Below are positions 1-7,880 of a stretch of DNA of 64,000 nt, piece after piece. Below the pieces are notes generated by a model. The model was given only the letters and a program-made list of their open reading frames with translations, had not been told where the DNA came from and made no database searches. Where the stretch lies: positions 532 to 64,531 of IMG/VR virus record IMGVR_UViG_3300030107_004520; one strand, 5' to 3'. This DNA is from a virus. Numbering within the stretch: position 1 is the first letter of the stretch; every line of letters begins with the position of its first letter. A program made the position numbers and the translations under genes.

Positions 1-1
1 A

Positions 2-241
2 TGGTCAGCGTCTAAATTTAACTATGATTCACAAGCTTATATTTATAGTAAGTTATTTGGATATGAGTTTCTGTTTATAGTTATTGATAAAGCCACACAT
101 AAATTAGGTATGTTTGATTGTTCACCTGAGTTTTATGAACGTGGGGAAGATAAGGTGCGTAGAGCAAGTGAAGCTTATGACTTGTTTTACAAGACCAAGG
201 ACTTTGATCCTAAACAGTATTTCATAAGTAAAACACTTTAA
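2..241 (+). CDS. C-terminal end of PD-(D/E)XK exonuclease-like protein (partial)
   Basis: The frame is open from the window edge to a TAA stop, giving 79 residues without the start. Residues near the beginning read SQAYIYSKLFGYEF. The Q-x-x-x-Y pattern (QAYIY) is the last conserved motif of RecB/Cas4-type PD-(D/E)XK nucleases, and the remaining helices fit the end of such phage exonucleases. It lies directly before the SSB and primase-helicase genes, which fits a recombination or DNA-degradation role. The catalytic D/E-x-K residues lie outside the window, so the family call is an inference. Confidence 0.55.
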   Translation, partial: WSASKFNYDSQAYIYSKLFGYEFLFIVIDKATHKLGMFDCSPEFYERGEDKVRRASEAYDLFYKTKDFDPKQYFISKTL

Positions 242-250
242 TCAAATCAT

Positions 251-457
251 ATGACAAAAAATAAAGACATTAGAGAATATGGTAAGGTATGTACAATATC
301 TGGTAGAAGATTTGATGCTAATGGAGAGAACTTCTATATGAACAACAACTCACCAGATGGATTGCATCCATACCATAAAGCCTTCGATAACTTTAGAAGA
401 GTTACTGGAGCAAGTGTAGAGAAAGTAAGAGAATTAGTTAACTTAATAAAAAATTAA
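251..457 (+). CDS. Hypothetical protein, 68 aa
   Basis: A small, soluble, basic protein that I do not recognise. It contains a short 'CTISGRRFDANGENFY' segment and a helical C-terminus ending KVRELVNLIKN. It sits 9 bp after the exonuclease-like gene and 2 bp before the SSB gene, so it is almost certainly co-transcribed with the replication genes. There are no membrane segments. Confidence 0.7.
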   Translation: MTKNKDIREYGKVCTISGRRFDANGENFYMNNNSPDGLHPYHKAFDNFRRVTGASVEKVRELVNLIKN

Positions 458-459
458 TT

Positions 460-765
460 ATGGCAAGTATTATTAAAGCAAGTATTAACTTGACAAATGT
501 ACCTAAGGATAAAATTATCCAAGGTAAAAAAGGGAAGTATCTTCCCATTACAATTACCCTTAATGATGAACTAGACCAGTTCGGTAATCAAGGACCAGTA
601 GTTGTAGACCAAACAAAAGAAGAACGTGATGCTAAAGCAGCTAAGACTTATTTAGGTAACGTTAAAGTTGTTTGGACAAACGGTAATAATGTTGAACCAG
701 CTCCAAGAGATAACGCTCCAGCTCAACCAGCTCCACAAGCACCAGCTGCAGATTTACCGTTTTAA
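460..765 (+). CDS. Single-stranded DNA-binding protein (SSB-like), 101 aa
   Basis: Residues 1-75 look like a compact beta-rich OB-type domain (IIQGKKGKYLPITITL; YLGNVKVVW). An Ala/Pro-rich linker follows, and the C-terminus is AADLPF. That ending matches the acidic-aromatic protein-interaction tip of bacterial and phage SSBs (DDDIPF in E. coli). The position directly before the primase-helicase supports a role coating ssDNA at the fork. At 101 aa it is shorter than the ~170 aa bacterial SSBs, as is common in phages. The OB fold is inferred; the tail is the main visible evidence. Confidence 0.75.
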   Translation: MASIIKASINLTNVPKDKIIQGKKGKYLPITITLNDELDQFGNQGPVVVDQTKEERDAKAAKTYLGNVKVVWTNGNNVEPAPRDNAPAQPAPQAPAADLPF

Positions 766-768
766 TAT

Positions 769-2475
769 ATGAATAGAGAAGAGATCAATGGATTCGTGAT
801 TGACCAGTTCAATCAACACAGCCTAAAAGAAGGTGCAACGCAGGGGATTTGTCCTCTGTGTTCACATACTAGGAAACCTAAGAATCAGAAAGCACAATGT
901 GCTTCTTATGATTGGGAACGTGGTCTCGGTACCTGTCATAATTGTAACACCACATTTCAAATGCACACTTACCAACGTAAAGGTGCTAGCGAAAGAGTTT
1001 ATGTTAGACCCGAAGTCAAATATAAAAAGACTGGAACTAAGGTTGAAGAGTGGTTTAAAACAAGAGGTATATCAAAACAAGCATTAACAGATTTAAATGT
1101 TGGTGAAGGTTCTGAATTTATGCCTCAGACAGGGAAGAAAGAGAATACTATTCAATTTAACTATTATATGGGTGGACAACTCATTAATGTTAAATATAGA
1201 GATGGTAGAAAAAACTTTAAGCTCTACAAAGGAGCTGAAAAAGTATTTTATAATATCGATAGTATTGTTGGATATGACACTTGCGTGATAACTGAAGGCG
1301 AAATGGATGTATTAGCATTACATGAAGCTGGAATACCAAACGCAATATCAGTACCTAACGGAGCCACGTTAAATAATAATAACCTAGACTATCTAGATAA
1401 TTGTATTGATTATTTTGATGATAAAACTAGGATTATATTAGCTGTAGATCAAGACGAACCAGGTCAGATGTTAAGTAAGGAATTAGTTAGACGTTTAGGA
1501 GCAGAAGTTTGTTATCTTGTAGATTTTAATGGACTTAAAGACGCAAATGATTTCTTATTAGAACATGGTACTGATGCATTGAAAAATGCTATACATAATG
1601 CTAGACCTGTACCATTAGAAAATGTATCAACTTTAAAAGACGTAGAAGATGAGCTTAGAGACTTTGTTAAAAACGGTTTTAAACCCGGTTATCAAATTGG
1701 ACTTAATAACTTCGATCAGATTTTTTCTACTTATACTGGGCAGTTTATTACTGTTACTGGTATCCCTAGTAGCGGTAAGTCTGACTTTGTTGATCAAATG
1801 GTTGTTGGTTACAATAATAACTATGGTTGGAAAACTGCGTTCGCTAGTCCAGAAAATCAACCGGTATATCTCCACGCTCACAAGTTAATGCGTAAGACGT
1901 GGCAAGACATGCCAAGGGTTGGTGATATAGGAAGTAACAAATGGCAACAAGTAACAGATCATGTTAATGACAATTATTTCTTTATTGATATGGATAAATA
2001 TAGTTTAGAATCTGTATTAAGAAAAGGAGCAGAACTTGTTAAACGTAAGGGCATTAAATGTCTTGTTATTGATCCATTTAATAAGATCAGGGACACAAAC
2101 GCAGTCTCAGATGACGTTAATCGTTATACAATGGATTATTTGGCTAAGATTGAAACGTTTTGCAAAAAATATGATGTATTAACGTTTATCGTTGCGCATC
2201 CTACGAAAATGTATAAAGGACAAGACGGTAAGATTGAAGAGCCAACCATGTATAACATTAAAGGTGGTGGTGAATGGTACGATGCTAGTTACCATGGGCT
2301 TTTAGTTCACAGGGATTATGAGAAGAAAAACACTAAGGTTAAAGTACTTAAGGTTAAATTCCAGAATCTAGGTGAAAATGGAGCTGAAGCTTTCTTTACT
2401 TGGGAACGTAACTCTGGTACATTTGTACCTGACGAACCAGTAGTAAGTCAAGAAGATAATCTACCCTGGGAATAA
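769..2475 (+). CDS. T7 gp4-like DNA primase-helicase, 568 aa
   Basis: A bifunctional replication enzyme that primes and unwinds DNA at the phage fork. An N-terminal zinc-binding domain has C28, C31, C56 and C59. The TOPRIM primase core shows ITEGEMDVLAL near residue 175 and AVDQDEPG near 225. A RecA-type helicase domain follows, with Walker A GIPSSGKS at 331-338, Walker B CLVIDPFNK near 430 and a motif H4-like IVAHPTKM near 475. The length matches T7 gp4 (566 aa). It begins 3 bp after the SSB gene, and its stop overlaps the next start as TAATG. No DNA polymerase is in the window; it is probably upstream of base 1. Confidence 0.93.
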   Translation: MNREEINGFVIDQFNQHSLKEGATQGICPLCSHTRKPKNQKAQCASYDWERGLGTCHNCNTTFQMHTYQRKGASERVYVRPEVKYKKTGTKVEEWFKTRGISKQALTDLNVGEGSEFMPQTGKKENTIQFNYYMGGQLINVKYRDGRKNFKLYKGAEKVFYNIDSIVGYDTCVITEGEMDVLALHEAGIPNAISVPNGATLNNNNLDYLDNCIDYFDDKTRIILAVDQDEPGQMLSKELVRRLGAEVCYLVDFNGLKDANDFLLEHGTDALKNAIHNARPVPLENVSTLKDVEDELRDFVKNGFKPGYQIGLNNFDQIFSTYTGQFITVTGIPSSGKSDFVDQMVVGYNNNYGWKTAFASPENQPVYLHAHKLMRKTWQDMPRVGDIGSNKWQQVTDHVNDNYFFIDMDKYSLESVLRKGAELVKRKGIKCLVIDPFNKIRDTNAVSDDVNRYTMDYLAKIETFCKKYDVLTFIVAHPTKMYKGQDGKIEEPTMYNIKGGGEWYDASYHGLLVHRDYEKKNTKVKVLKVKFQNLGENGAEAFFTWERNSGTFVPDEPVVSQEDNLPWE

Positions 2476-2741
2476 TGGGTTACCACACTAAGAAAAAAAC
2501 TGGTAGAAGTCCTGGCGCGCATCCTTATACTGCTGATGATATGAAACACGCTGGTTGGTGTTTAAGAAACGATATATCTATTTGTGTATCTCCTAATTGG
2601 GATGGCTTACCAACGCAGTGGTTAGTTGAAATAAGGATAAACGGTAACACCCATGTTGATCCTAAAATCTATACAGCAAAAGATGCTTATAAAAAAATGT
2701 ACGAATATTATAAATACTATTATGACAAATATAACAAATAA
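2475..2741 (+). CDS. Hypothetical protein, 88 aa
   Basis: A small basic, Tyr/Lys-rich protein (N-terminus HTKKKTGRSPGAHPY, C-terminus YEYYKYYYDKYNK). It is translationally coupled to the primase-helicase (TAATG, 1-nt overlap) and overlaps the following ThyA-like gene by 20 nt. The central part, with WLVEIRING and a DPKIYTAKDAYKKMYEYY segment, suggests a small alpha/beta fold. I do not recognise the family. Confidence 0.65.
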   Translation: MGYHTKKKTGRSPGAHPYTADDMKHAGWCLRNDISICVSPNWDGLPTQWLVEIRINGNTHVDPKIYTAKDAYKKMYEYYKYYYDKYNK

Positions 2742-3378
2742 TTTCTGGAATGCTAATGACGCTTTCGTTTACTTTTATGATGTGATAAGTAAATACGGTA
2801 CTAAATTTGCAGACACAAGAACCTTCTTCAATATAGGGTTTACGCTACATAGACCAGAACAGAGAATAATTACTGACGAAAAGCGTAATTGGAAATTAGA
2901 CTACGCTGAAGCTGAATGGCAGTGGTATTTATCTGGTGATAGAAACATTAAAAAATTAGGTGATATATACGGCAAGGTTCCTGAGATATGGAAGCATATG
3001 GCTGATGGTGAAGGTAATGTAAATTCTAATTATGGTTATCAATGGCAACGTAACGATCAAATAGGTTATGTAATAGATAAACTTAAGAAAGACATGTTTA
3101 CTAGACATGCTTGTATATCTATCTATGACGGTAAAGAGCATGATAAATTTACACATGATACACCATGTACTTACGCTATACAGTTTACTAATGTAAATAA
3201 TTATTTAAACATGTGTGTAACGATGCGTAGCAACGACTTGTGGTATGGTTTTTGTAATGACCAATATCAATTTTCTAAACTACAAGAATTAATCTGTAAA
3301 GAAACAAAATTAGATATGGGTACGTATTACCACTTCGCACATAACTTACATATTTATAACGACAAACTAGGATTATGA
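2722..3378 (+). CDS. Thymidylate synthase / dCMP hydroxymethylase-family enzyme, 218 aa
   Basis: It transfers a one-carbon unit from methylene-tetrahydrofolate to C5 of a pyrimidine nucleotide. Visible motifs are YQWQRNDQIGYVIDKLKK, the catalytic Cys149 in DTPCTYAIQF, the phosphate-binding MRSNDLWYG loop, and HFAHNLHIYND at the end. The residue aligned with E. coli ThyA N177, which selects dUMP, is Asp180 (GFCND). Asp at this site is the hallmark of dCMP hydroxymethylases such as T4 gp42, so the substrate may be dCMP. I chose the ATG at 2722 because the 23-residue upstream extension only reads the previous gene out of frame. It is shorter than ThyA (264 aa). Its ATGA end overlaps the next gene. 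Confidence 0.8.
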   Translation: MTNITNNFWNANDAFVYFYDVISKYGTKFADTRTFFNIGFTLHRPEQRIITDEKRNWKLDYAEAEWQWYLSGDRNIKKLGDIYGKVPEIWKHMADGEGNVNSNYGYQWQRNDQIGYVIDKLKKDMFTRHACISIYDGKEHDKFTHDTPCTYAIQFTNVNNYLNMCVTMRSNDLWYGFCNDQYQFSKLQELICKETKLDMGTYYHFAHNLHIYNDKLGL

Positions 3379-4232
3379 CATACTACTTATATCACATACC
3401 AGGAAAAAAGATCGGTGTAACTCGCGATGTAAAATATAGAGTTGAACAACAACAAGGCTATGGACCTGATGAGTATGATATAATAATGAAGTCAGATAAT
3501 ATAAAGTATATATCTGAACAAGAATTATATCTACAAAAATTCCACGGTTACAGAGTCGACGAGGTACCTTATAATAAATTAAAATGTAATAAAATGAAAA
3601 TAAACGTAACAGAACAAACAACAACATTTCCATGTCCTGTAAATAAACTCAAAGGGCAATTAATGGATAATATGGGTTTGCGTTGGGAAACAGAACACGG
3701 AGATTGTGCTATTACAAATAAATCTGTGGACTGGATAATGCTTAATGCTAAAGAATCTATGTATAATAAAAATAGATGCTATATATATAATAAAGCTTTC
3801 GCTAGATACTTTGAAAATAATGATGCCCATGAACTAGCACACTTACATTGGAGAGACCAATACAATGGTAAAACTAAAACTGGGGCTTTATACCCAACAG
3901 GCGTTAGAGAAACGTGTGACAGAGAAGATTGTTTAAACCCATCTCAGTTTGATTTAATTAGAGACTGGGCTAAACAAAGAGGATTATATGATAAAGGTGA
4001 TCCTAAAACTCAAGCTTTAAAATTAGTTGAAGAAGTTGGCGAAACATCTAGAGCAATACTTAAAGGTAATCATGAAGATATTATCGATGGTATAGGTGAT
4101 TGCGTGGTTGTATTAACAAACCTAGCTGAACTAGTAAATACACCAATTGAAGAATGTACTGCTAGAGCTTATAACGAAATTAAAAATAGAAAAGGTAAAA
4201 TGGATAACGGAACATTTAAAAAAGATGAATAA
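3375..4232 (+). CDS. GIY-YIG-like domain fused to MazG-type NTP pyrophosphohydrolase, 285 aa
   Basis: Residues 1-70 begin YYLYHIPGKKIGVT and resemble the compact GIY-YIG-like modules found in phages. I see no complete set of catalytic GIY-YIG residues. Residues 70-195 are an unassigned middle region with a CDREDC pair. Residues ~196-285 are a MazG-like all-alpha NTP pyrophosphohydrolase: KLVEEVGETSRAI, DIIDGIGDCVVVL and NEIKNRKGKM give the E-x-x-E...E-x-x-D-type metal site. MazG enzymes hydrolyse (d)NTPs to monophosphates and can lower alarmone levels. The start overlaps the ThyA-like stop (ATGA). Its role is probably nucleotide-pool control during infection. Confidence 0.78.
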   Translation: MTYYLYHIPGKKIGVTRDVKYRVEQQQGYGPDEYDIIMKSDNIKYISEQELYLQKFHGYRVDEVPYNKLKCNKMKINVTEQTTTFPCPVNKLKGQLMDNMGLRWETEHGDCAITNKSVDWIMLNAKESMYNKNRCYIYNKAFARYFENNDAHELAHLHWRDQYNGKTKTGALYPTGVRETCDREDCLNPSQFDLIRDWAKQRGLYDKGDPKTQALKLVEEVGETSRAILKGNHEDIIDGIGDCVVVLTNLAELVNTPIEECTARAYNEIKNRKGKMDNGTFKKDE

Positions 4233-4494
4233 AAAAGAAATTAAATTTAGAGACCCTGTGGTTGAAAGAGTCGTAGATAAATTCGTATCTAGGTCAGACG
4301 TTGGCTTTAAAAAATACGGAACCACATTACATCAAGAACGTACAACCAAACTAAAAGGCCTTTTAAAATATCTACAAGATATACAAGAAGAACTTATGGA
4401 TGCTGTGTTATATATACAGACAGCACGTGAAGAGTTGGAGGATAACTACACGTACCCTGAATTTGTAAAAAGACACTATGAAAAGAAAGATTAA
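4225..4494 (+). CDS. MazG-like / phage dNTP pyrophosphohydrolase-like protein, 89 aa
   Basis: I start this at the ATG at 4225, which overlaps the upstream stop. An in-frame ATG at 4147 lies deep inside the preceding gene. The pattern FVSRSDVGFKKYGTTL, followed by YLQDIQEELMDAVLYIQTAREEL, matches the small helical phage proteins of the MazG-like superfamily, where EE-x-x-DA forms half of a metal site. It follows another MazG-domain protein, giving two nucleotide-hydrolase candidates in a row. The biochemical substrate is unknown. Confidence 0.65.
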   Translation: MNKKEIKFRDPVVERVVDKFVSRSDVGFKKYGTTLHQERTTKLKGLLKYLQDIQEELMDAVLYIQTAREELEDNYTYPEFVKRHYEKKD

Positions 4495-4918
4495 AAGAAA
4501 AAGAGGTCCTGTTAGAAGTAAAAAAGTTACTTTTGACGGGATCCAATTCGCTTCTGGTTTAGAGAAGTATATGTATATGGCTCTTAAAAAAGCTAAGATC
4601 AAAGCTAAATACGAAGGGCAAACATATATACTACAAGAAGGGTTTATGTTTGATAATAGATCATACGAAAGACAAAGCAACGGTAAAGGTGAAATGGTAA
4701 ATAGAGGTTGTAAAAAGATATTACCTATAAAATATACACCTGATTTCGTAAGTACCTCATTTATAATAGAATGTAAAGGTAGAGCAAACGAAAGCTTCCC
4801 ATTACGTTGGAAAATGTTTAAAAATTACATTAATAAACATATGAAACATGTAACCTTATATAAACCTCAGAATCAGAAGGAATGTGACGAAGTAATTAAT
4901 TTAATATTGAGCAAATGA
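4478..4918 (+). CDS. PD-(D/E)XK phage endonuclease (DUF1064 / resolvase-like), 146 aa
   Basis: A predicted nuclease. FDGIQFASGLEKYMY supplies the conserved Glu of the first helix, YTPDF the PD, and FIIECKGRA the E-x-K motif; PLRWKMFKNYI follows. This order is typical of phage endonucleases related to T7 endonuclease I and DUF1064, which cut branched DNA or degrade host DNA. The N-terminus is strongly basic (KRKIKRKRGPVRSKK). It overlaps the previous gene by 17 nt and the next by 4 nt, consistent with one replication operon. Confidence 0.78.
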   Translation: MKRKIKRKRGPVRSKKVTFDGIQFASGLEKYMYMALKKAKIKAKYEGQTYILQEGFMFDNRSYERQSNGKGEMVNRGCKKILPIKYTPDFVSTSFIIECKGRANESFPLRWKMFKNYINKHMKHVTLYKPQNQKECDEVINLILSK

Positions 4919-6786
4919 ACGAATTAAATCAAAAAATACTTTCGGACATTACAGTATACATGAAGTATGCTAAATACATTCCGGAATTAAATCGACGAGA
5001 AACTTGGGAAGAACTTGTAACCAGAAACAAGGAAATGCATCAAAAGAGGTATCCCGAGCTATACAATGCGATTGAGGAGAACTATAGATTTGTCTATAAG
5101 AAAAAAGTTCTACCATCAATGCGCTCACTTCAATTTTCTGGTAAACCAATTGAAATTTCACCAAATAGATTATATAATTGTAGCTATCTACCGATAGATC
5201 ACGTTGACTCGTTCAGTGAAACTATGTTTCTACTGTTATCGGGTTGTGGTGTCGGGTACTCTGTACAAAAGCACCATGTAGACAAGCTACCGCATATAAC
5301 TAAACCTTTTGAAGGAAGAACTAGACGTTTTGTTATCGGTGATAGTATAGAAGGTTGGTCAGACGCGGTAAAGGTATTAATCAAGTCTTATCTAGGTCAA
5401 AAGAGACAATCTAAGATAAAGTTTGATTATTCTGATATTAGACCTAAGGGAGCACGTCTCGTGACTTCTGGTGGTAAAGCTCCAGGACCACAACCTCTTA
5501 AAGAATGTTTAGTAAAAATTAAAGGAATATTATATGCGAAAAAAGATGGAACGAAACTGTCCACGTTGGAAGTCCATGACATCGTCTGCCATATTGCGGA
5601 TGCTGTATTGGCTGGGGGAATTCGACGTGCCGCCCTCATATCGTTATTCTCGGCGTACGACGAAGAAATGATATCCTGTAAATCAGGAAATTGGTGGGAA
5701 CAAAACCCTCAAAGAGGTAGAGCTAATAACTCTGCCGTATTAATGAGACACAAAATAACAAAGAAGTTTTTCTTAGATTTGTGGAAACGTATTGAATTAT
5801 CCGGAGCTGGCGAGCCTGGCATATATTTTAACCACGATAAAGATTGGGGAACTAATCCATGTTGTGAAATTGCGTTAAGGCCGTATCAGTTCTGTAACCT
5901 GTGTGAAGTTAATGTAAGTGACGTCACAGACCAAGAAGATTTGAACGAACGCGTAAAAGCAGCAGCCTTCATTGGAACGCTTCAAGCAGGTTATACGGAA
6001 TTCCACTATCTAAGAGAAATATGGCAAGAGACTACAGAAAAAGATGCTCTTATAGGAGTGTCAATGACTGGTATCGCTTCAAAAAAAGTATTGAAGTTAG
6101 ATATGAAGAAAGCCGCAAGCGTTGTTAAACGTGAAAATACTAGAATAGCTAAATTAATAGGTATTAATAAAGCAGCTAGAACTACTTGCGTAAAGCCTGC
6201 AGGGACTACATCTCTAGTATTAGGTACTTCTTCTGGTATACACGCTTGGCATAACGATTATTATATACGTAGACTACGTGTAGGAAAGAACGAGTCTATA
6301 TATAATTATCTTTTAGCTTATCATAAAGATTTGATAAAAGATGAATACTTTAGACCTCATGACACCGCTGTTATTGAAATACCACAATCAGCACCTAAAG
6401 GTTCTATATTAAGAACTGAATCTGCTTTTGACTTATTAAAACGAGTTAAAACAGTTGCAACCGAATGGGTTAAACCAGGTCATAGATCTGGATCAAATAC
6501 TCACAATGTATCTGCAACAATAAGCTTGAAAGAAGATGAGTGGGATAAAGCTGGTGAGTGGATGTGGAAAAACAGAGACTGTTATAACGGTCTATCAGTT
6601 CTACCTTACGACGGTGGAACTTATACTCAAGCTCCTTTTGAAGATATAACTAAAGAGAAGTTTGAGGAATTAGTTAAATCTTTACATGAAGTAAATTTAA
6701 CACATGTAATGGAAGAGACTGATAATACTGATCTATCTGGTGAATTAGCTTGTGCCGGTGGATCTTGCGAAATAACAAGCTTATAA
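4915..6786 (+). CDS. nrdJ: Class II (adenosylcobalamin-dependent) ribonucleotide reductase, 623 aa
   Basis: It reduces ribonucleotides to deoxyribonucleotides for phage DNA synthesis using a B12-derived radical. The active site reads NPCCEI, with the thiyl-radical Cys316, N314 and E318. The redox partner C327 lies 11 residues on in FCNL, and C89 (YNCSYLP) is the other half of the active disulfide. The shuttle pair is the C-terminal CAGGSC (C613/C618). This is the layout of the monomeric Lactobacillus RTPR type (739 aa), so this enzyme is compact. No small subunit or NrdI/NrdH lies next to it, which fits class II. No cobalamin riboswitch is visible before it; the start overlaps the nuclease gene (ATGA). 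Confidence 0.93.
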   Translation: MNELNQKILSDITVYMKYAKYIPELNRRETWEELVTRNKEMHQKRYPELYNAIEENYRFVYKKKVLPSMRSLQFSGKPIEISPNRLYNCSYLPIDHVDSFSETMFLLLSGCGVGYSVQKHHVDKLPHITKPFEGRTRRFVIGDSIEGWSDAVKVLIKSYLGQKRQSKIKFDYSDIRPKGARLVTSGGKAPGPQPLKECLVKIKGILYAKKDGTKLSTLEVHDIVCHIADAVLAGGIRRAALISLFSAYDEEMISCKSGNWWEQNPQRGRANNSAVLMRHKITKKFFLDLWKRIELSGAGEPGIYFNHDKDWGTNPCCEIALRPYQFCNLCEVNVSDVTDQEDLNERVKAAAFIGTLQAGYTEFHYLREIWQETTEKDALIGVSMTGIASKKVLKLDMKKAASVVKRENTRIAKLIGINKAARTTCVKPAGTTSLVLGTSSGIHAWHNDYYIRRLRVGKNESIYNYLLAYHKDLIKDEYFRPHDTAVIEIPQSAPKGSILRTESAFDLLKRVKTVATEWVKPGHRSGSNTHNVSATISLKEDEWDKAGEWMWKNRDCYNGLSVLPYDGGTYTQAPFEDITKEKFEELVKSLHEVNLTHVMEETDNTDLSGELACAGGSCEITSL

Positions 6787-6800
6787 CTAAAACAATTATT

Positions 6801-7232
6801 ATGAACAAATTATTTTTAACAATGGCCTTAGCTTTCTCAACTATGATTGCTTCTGCTCAGTATCAAGTTATGACTACAATTACATCTACAGAAGATGAAG
6901 CTGGAGAAACAACTTACAATGCTACAGATAAAATCGGAGTTGGTTATCTAGTAAATGACAAACTTATGGTTGGTCTTACTTTAGATGGTGAAGATAAATA
7001 CGAAGTTGTAGGTCGTTATGCGTTAATGAATGGAGTTTGGGGTACATGCGTATATAATTACGATGCTGATTCCGATGCTGAATTAATGGATAAAGTAGAA
7101 CTTGGTTTAGGATATTCTTTTAAAGTTTGGAATAACTTATATGTTGATCCAAATTACACAATGCCTCTTAAAGAAGATGCAGATGGTAATAGAGAAGGCT
7201 CTTTAAACTTAAGTGTATCGTACAAATTTTAA
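6801..7232 (+). CDS. Secreted outer-membrane beta-barrel-like protein, 143 aa
   Basis: The ATG at 6801 gives a clean type I signal peptide, MNKLFLTMALAFSTMIASAQ, ending just before Q as Bacteroidota signal peptides often do. The mature part alternates polar and hydrophobic residues in short strands (KIGVGYLVNDKLMVGLTL; VELGLGYSFKVWNNLYV). It ends LNLSVSYKF, with the C-terminal Phe typical of outer-membrane barrels. The size suits about 6-8 strands. It directly follows the RNR gene. It could remodel the host outer membrane, for example as receptor masking; that role is inference. Confidence 0.68.
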   Translation: MNKLFLTMALAFSTMIASAQYQVMTTITSTEDEAGETTYNATDKIGVGYLVNDKLMVGLTLDGEDKYEVVGRYALMNGVWGTCVYNYDADSDAELMDKVELGLGYSFKVWNNLYVDPNYTMPLKEDADGNREGSLNLSVSYKF

Positions 7233-7255
7233 TTATTAACTAAAAGAAAATAAAA

Positions 7256-7480
7256 ATGGAAAAAGTAATGAATTATTTAACAGGATTTTTAGGAGGATTA
7301 ATGGCTATTATGATGGCTATCTTTCCTGTAACGATTATGTGGTACGTGTTAACAGGTACCAATGTATTCGGTATGGACGTTATTGCTAATTTAACTAGTC
7401 TAATTAATGACTTCGCAAATGGAGGATTTGTTGGTTTAGTATTGTTAGTTATTGTAATGTCTTTCTTCGTTAAAAAGTAA
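7256..7480 (+). CDS. Small two-TM membrane protein, 74 aa
   Basis: There are two hydrophobic segments, residues ~6-33 (LTGFLGGLMAIMMAIFPVTI) and ~55-71 (GFVGLVLLVIVMSFFV), with a short Asn/Thr-rich loop between and a KK end. I do not recognise it. The size and topology allow a holin-like or membrane-stress role. However, it sits with replication genes rather than lysis genes, so no function is assigned. It lies 23 bp after the beta-barrel-like gene. Confidence 0.6.
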   Translation: MEKVMNYLTGFLGGLMAIMMAIFPVTIMWYVLTGTNVFGMDVIANLTSLINDFANGGFVGLVLLVIVMSFFVKK

Positions 7481-7511
7481 TTAAATATATTAACTTAAAT
7501 TAAATTAAATT

Positions 7512-7709
7512 ATGGAAGATAATCCAATTTACGAATCGTATAAACGATTAGAGCAAATCATAGTAAACTCAACAATTGATGCCGATAAGTTTGTTAACGG
7601 TAATAATTCCGCAGGAACGCGGGTTAGAAAAGCAATGCAGGAAGTTAAAAAGATTGCTCAGGAAATAAGGTTAGAAGTTCAAGAACAAAAGAGCTCCGTA
7701 CCTGTTTAA
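7512..7709 (+). CDS. Histone H1-like (HC1 type) DNA-binding protein, 65 aa
   Basis: Residues ~26-58 read FVNGNNSAGTRVRKAMQEV then KKIAQEIRLEVQEQK. This matches the 'GN.AAGTRVRK.M..LK..AQEIRKE' core of bacterial HC1/Hc1 histone-like proteins common in Bacteroidota. These compact DNA or bind nucleoid DNA non-specifically. The usual Lys/Ala-rich tail is missing. It is the last gene before the strong terminator at 7719-7748, so it ends the replication operon. Possible roles are host nucleoid takeover or protection of phage DNA. Confidence 0.75.
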   Translation: MEDNPIYESYKRLEQIIVNSTIDADKFVNGNNSAGTRVRKAMQEVKKIAQEIRLEVQEQKSSVPV

Positions 7710-7718
7710 AATAATAAA

Positions 7719-7748
7719 GGGGGTAACGAAAGTTACTCCCTTTTTTTT
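7719..7748 (+). terminator. Intrinsic terminator closing the left plus-strand operon
   Basis: A 9-bp stem, GGGGGTAAC/GTTACTCCC (one G-T wobble), encloses a GAAA tetraloop and is followed by eight T residues at 7741-7748. It stands 10 bp after the HC1 gene stop, at the point where the plus-strand genes meet the convergent minus-strand late genes. Read on the minus strand the tail is only TTT, so it is mainly a plus-strand terminator. Confidence 0.93.
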
Positions 7749-7824
7749 ATATTGCTATCACAAAGATAGTGATCATAATTACCACATATATTAATGGGCT
7801 AAGATCTGTTTTATTTGTTTCCAT
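7747..7824 (-). CDS. Putative 25-aa single-TM peptide at the convergence point
   Basis: ATG to TAA on the minus strand gives METNKTDLSPLIYVVIMITI followed by FVIAI. There is a polar N-terminus and one uninterrupted TM-length segment. It lies downstream of the last late gene and its stop abuts the terminator T-run. There is no Shine-Dalgarno site, as for all genes here. It is short enough to be chance, but a clean TM segment with a polar head is suggestive of a small lysis or membrane peptide. Confidence 0.35.
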   Translation of the reverse strand: METNKTDLSPLIYVVIMITIFVIAI

Positions 7825-7880
7825 ACATAAATAATCACTAAAAAAAATAGTGAACTAATATATATTACACTAAATAATTG

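Noticed and set aside
3490-3512. GTCAGATAATATAAAG, similar to the second box of the early motif
   Set aside because: It lies inside a coding sequence and has no TACGA box 7 bases upstream.
4607-4630. TAAATACGA inside the PD-(D/E)XK nuclease gene
   Set aside because: There is no AGATAAT box at the required distance; it is an ordinary coding sequence match.
4915-6786. Cobalamin riboswitch controlling the B12-dependent reductase
   Set aside because: The reductase start overlaps the upstream gene and no B12-box-like structure is visible nearby.
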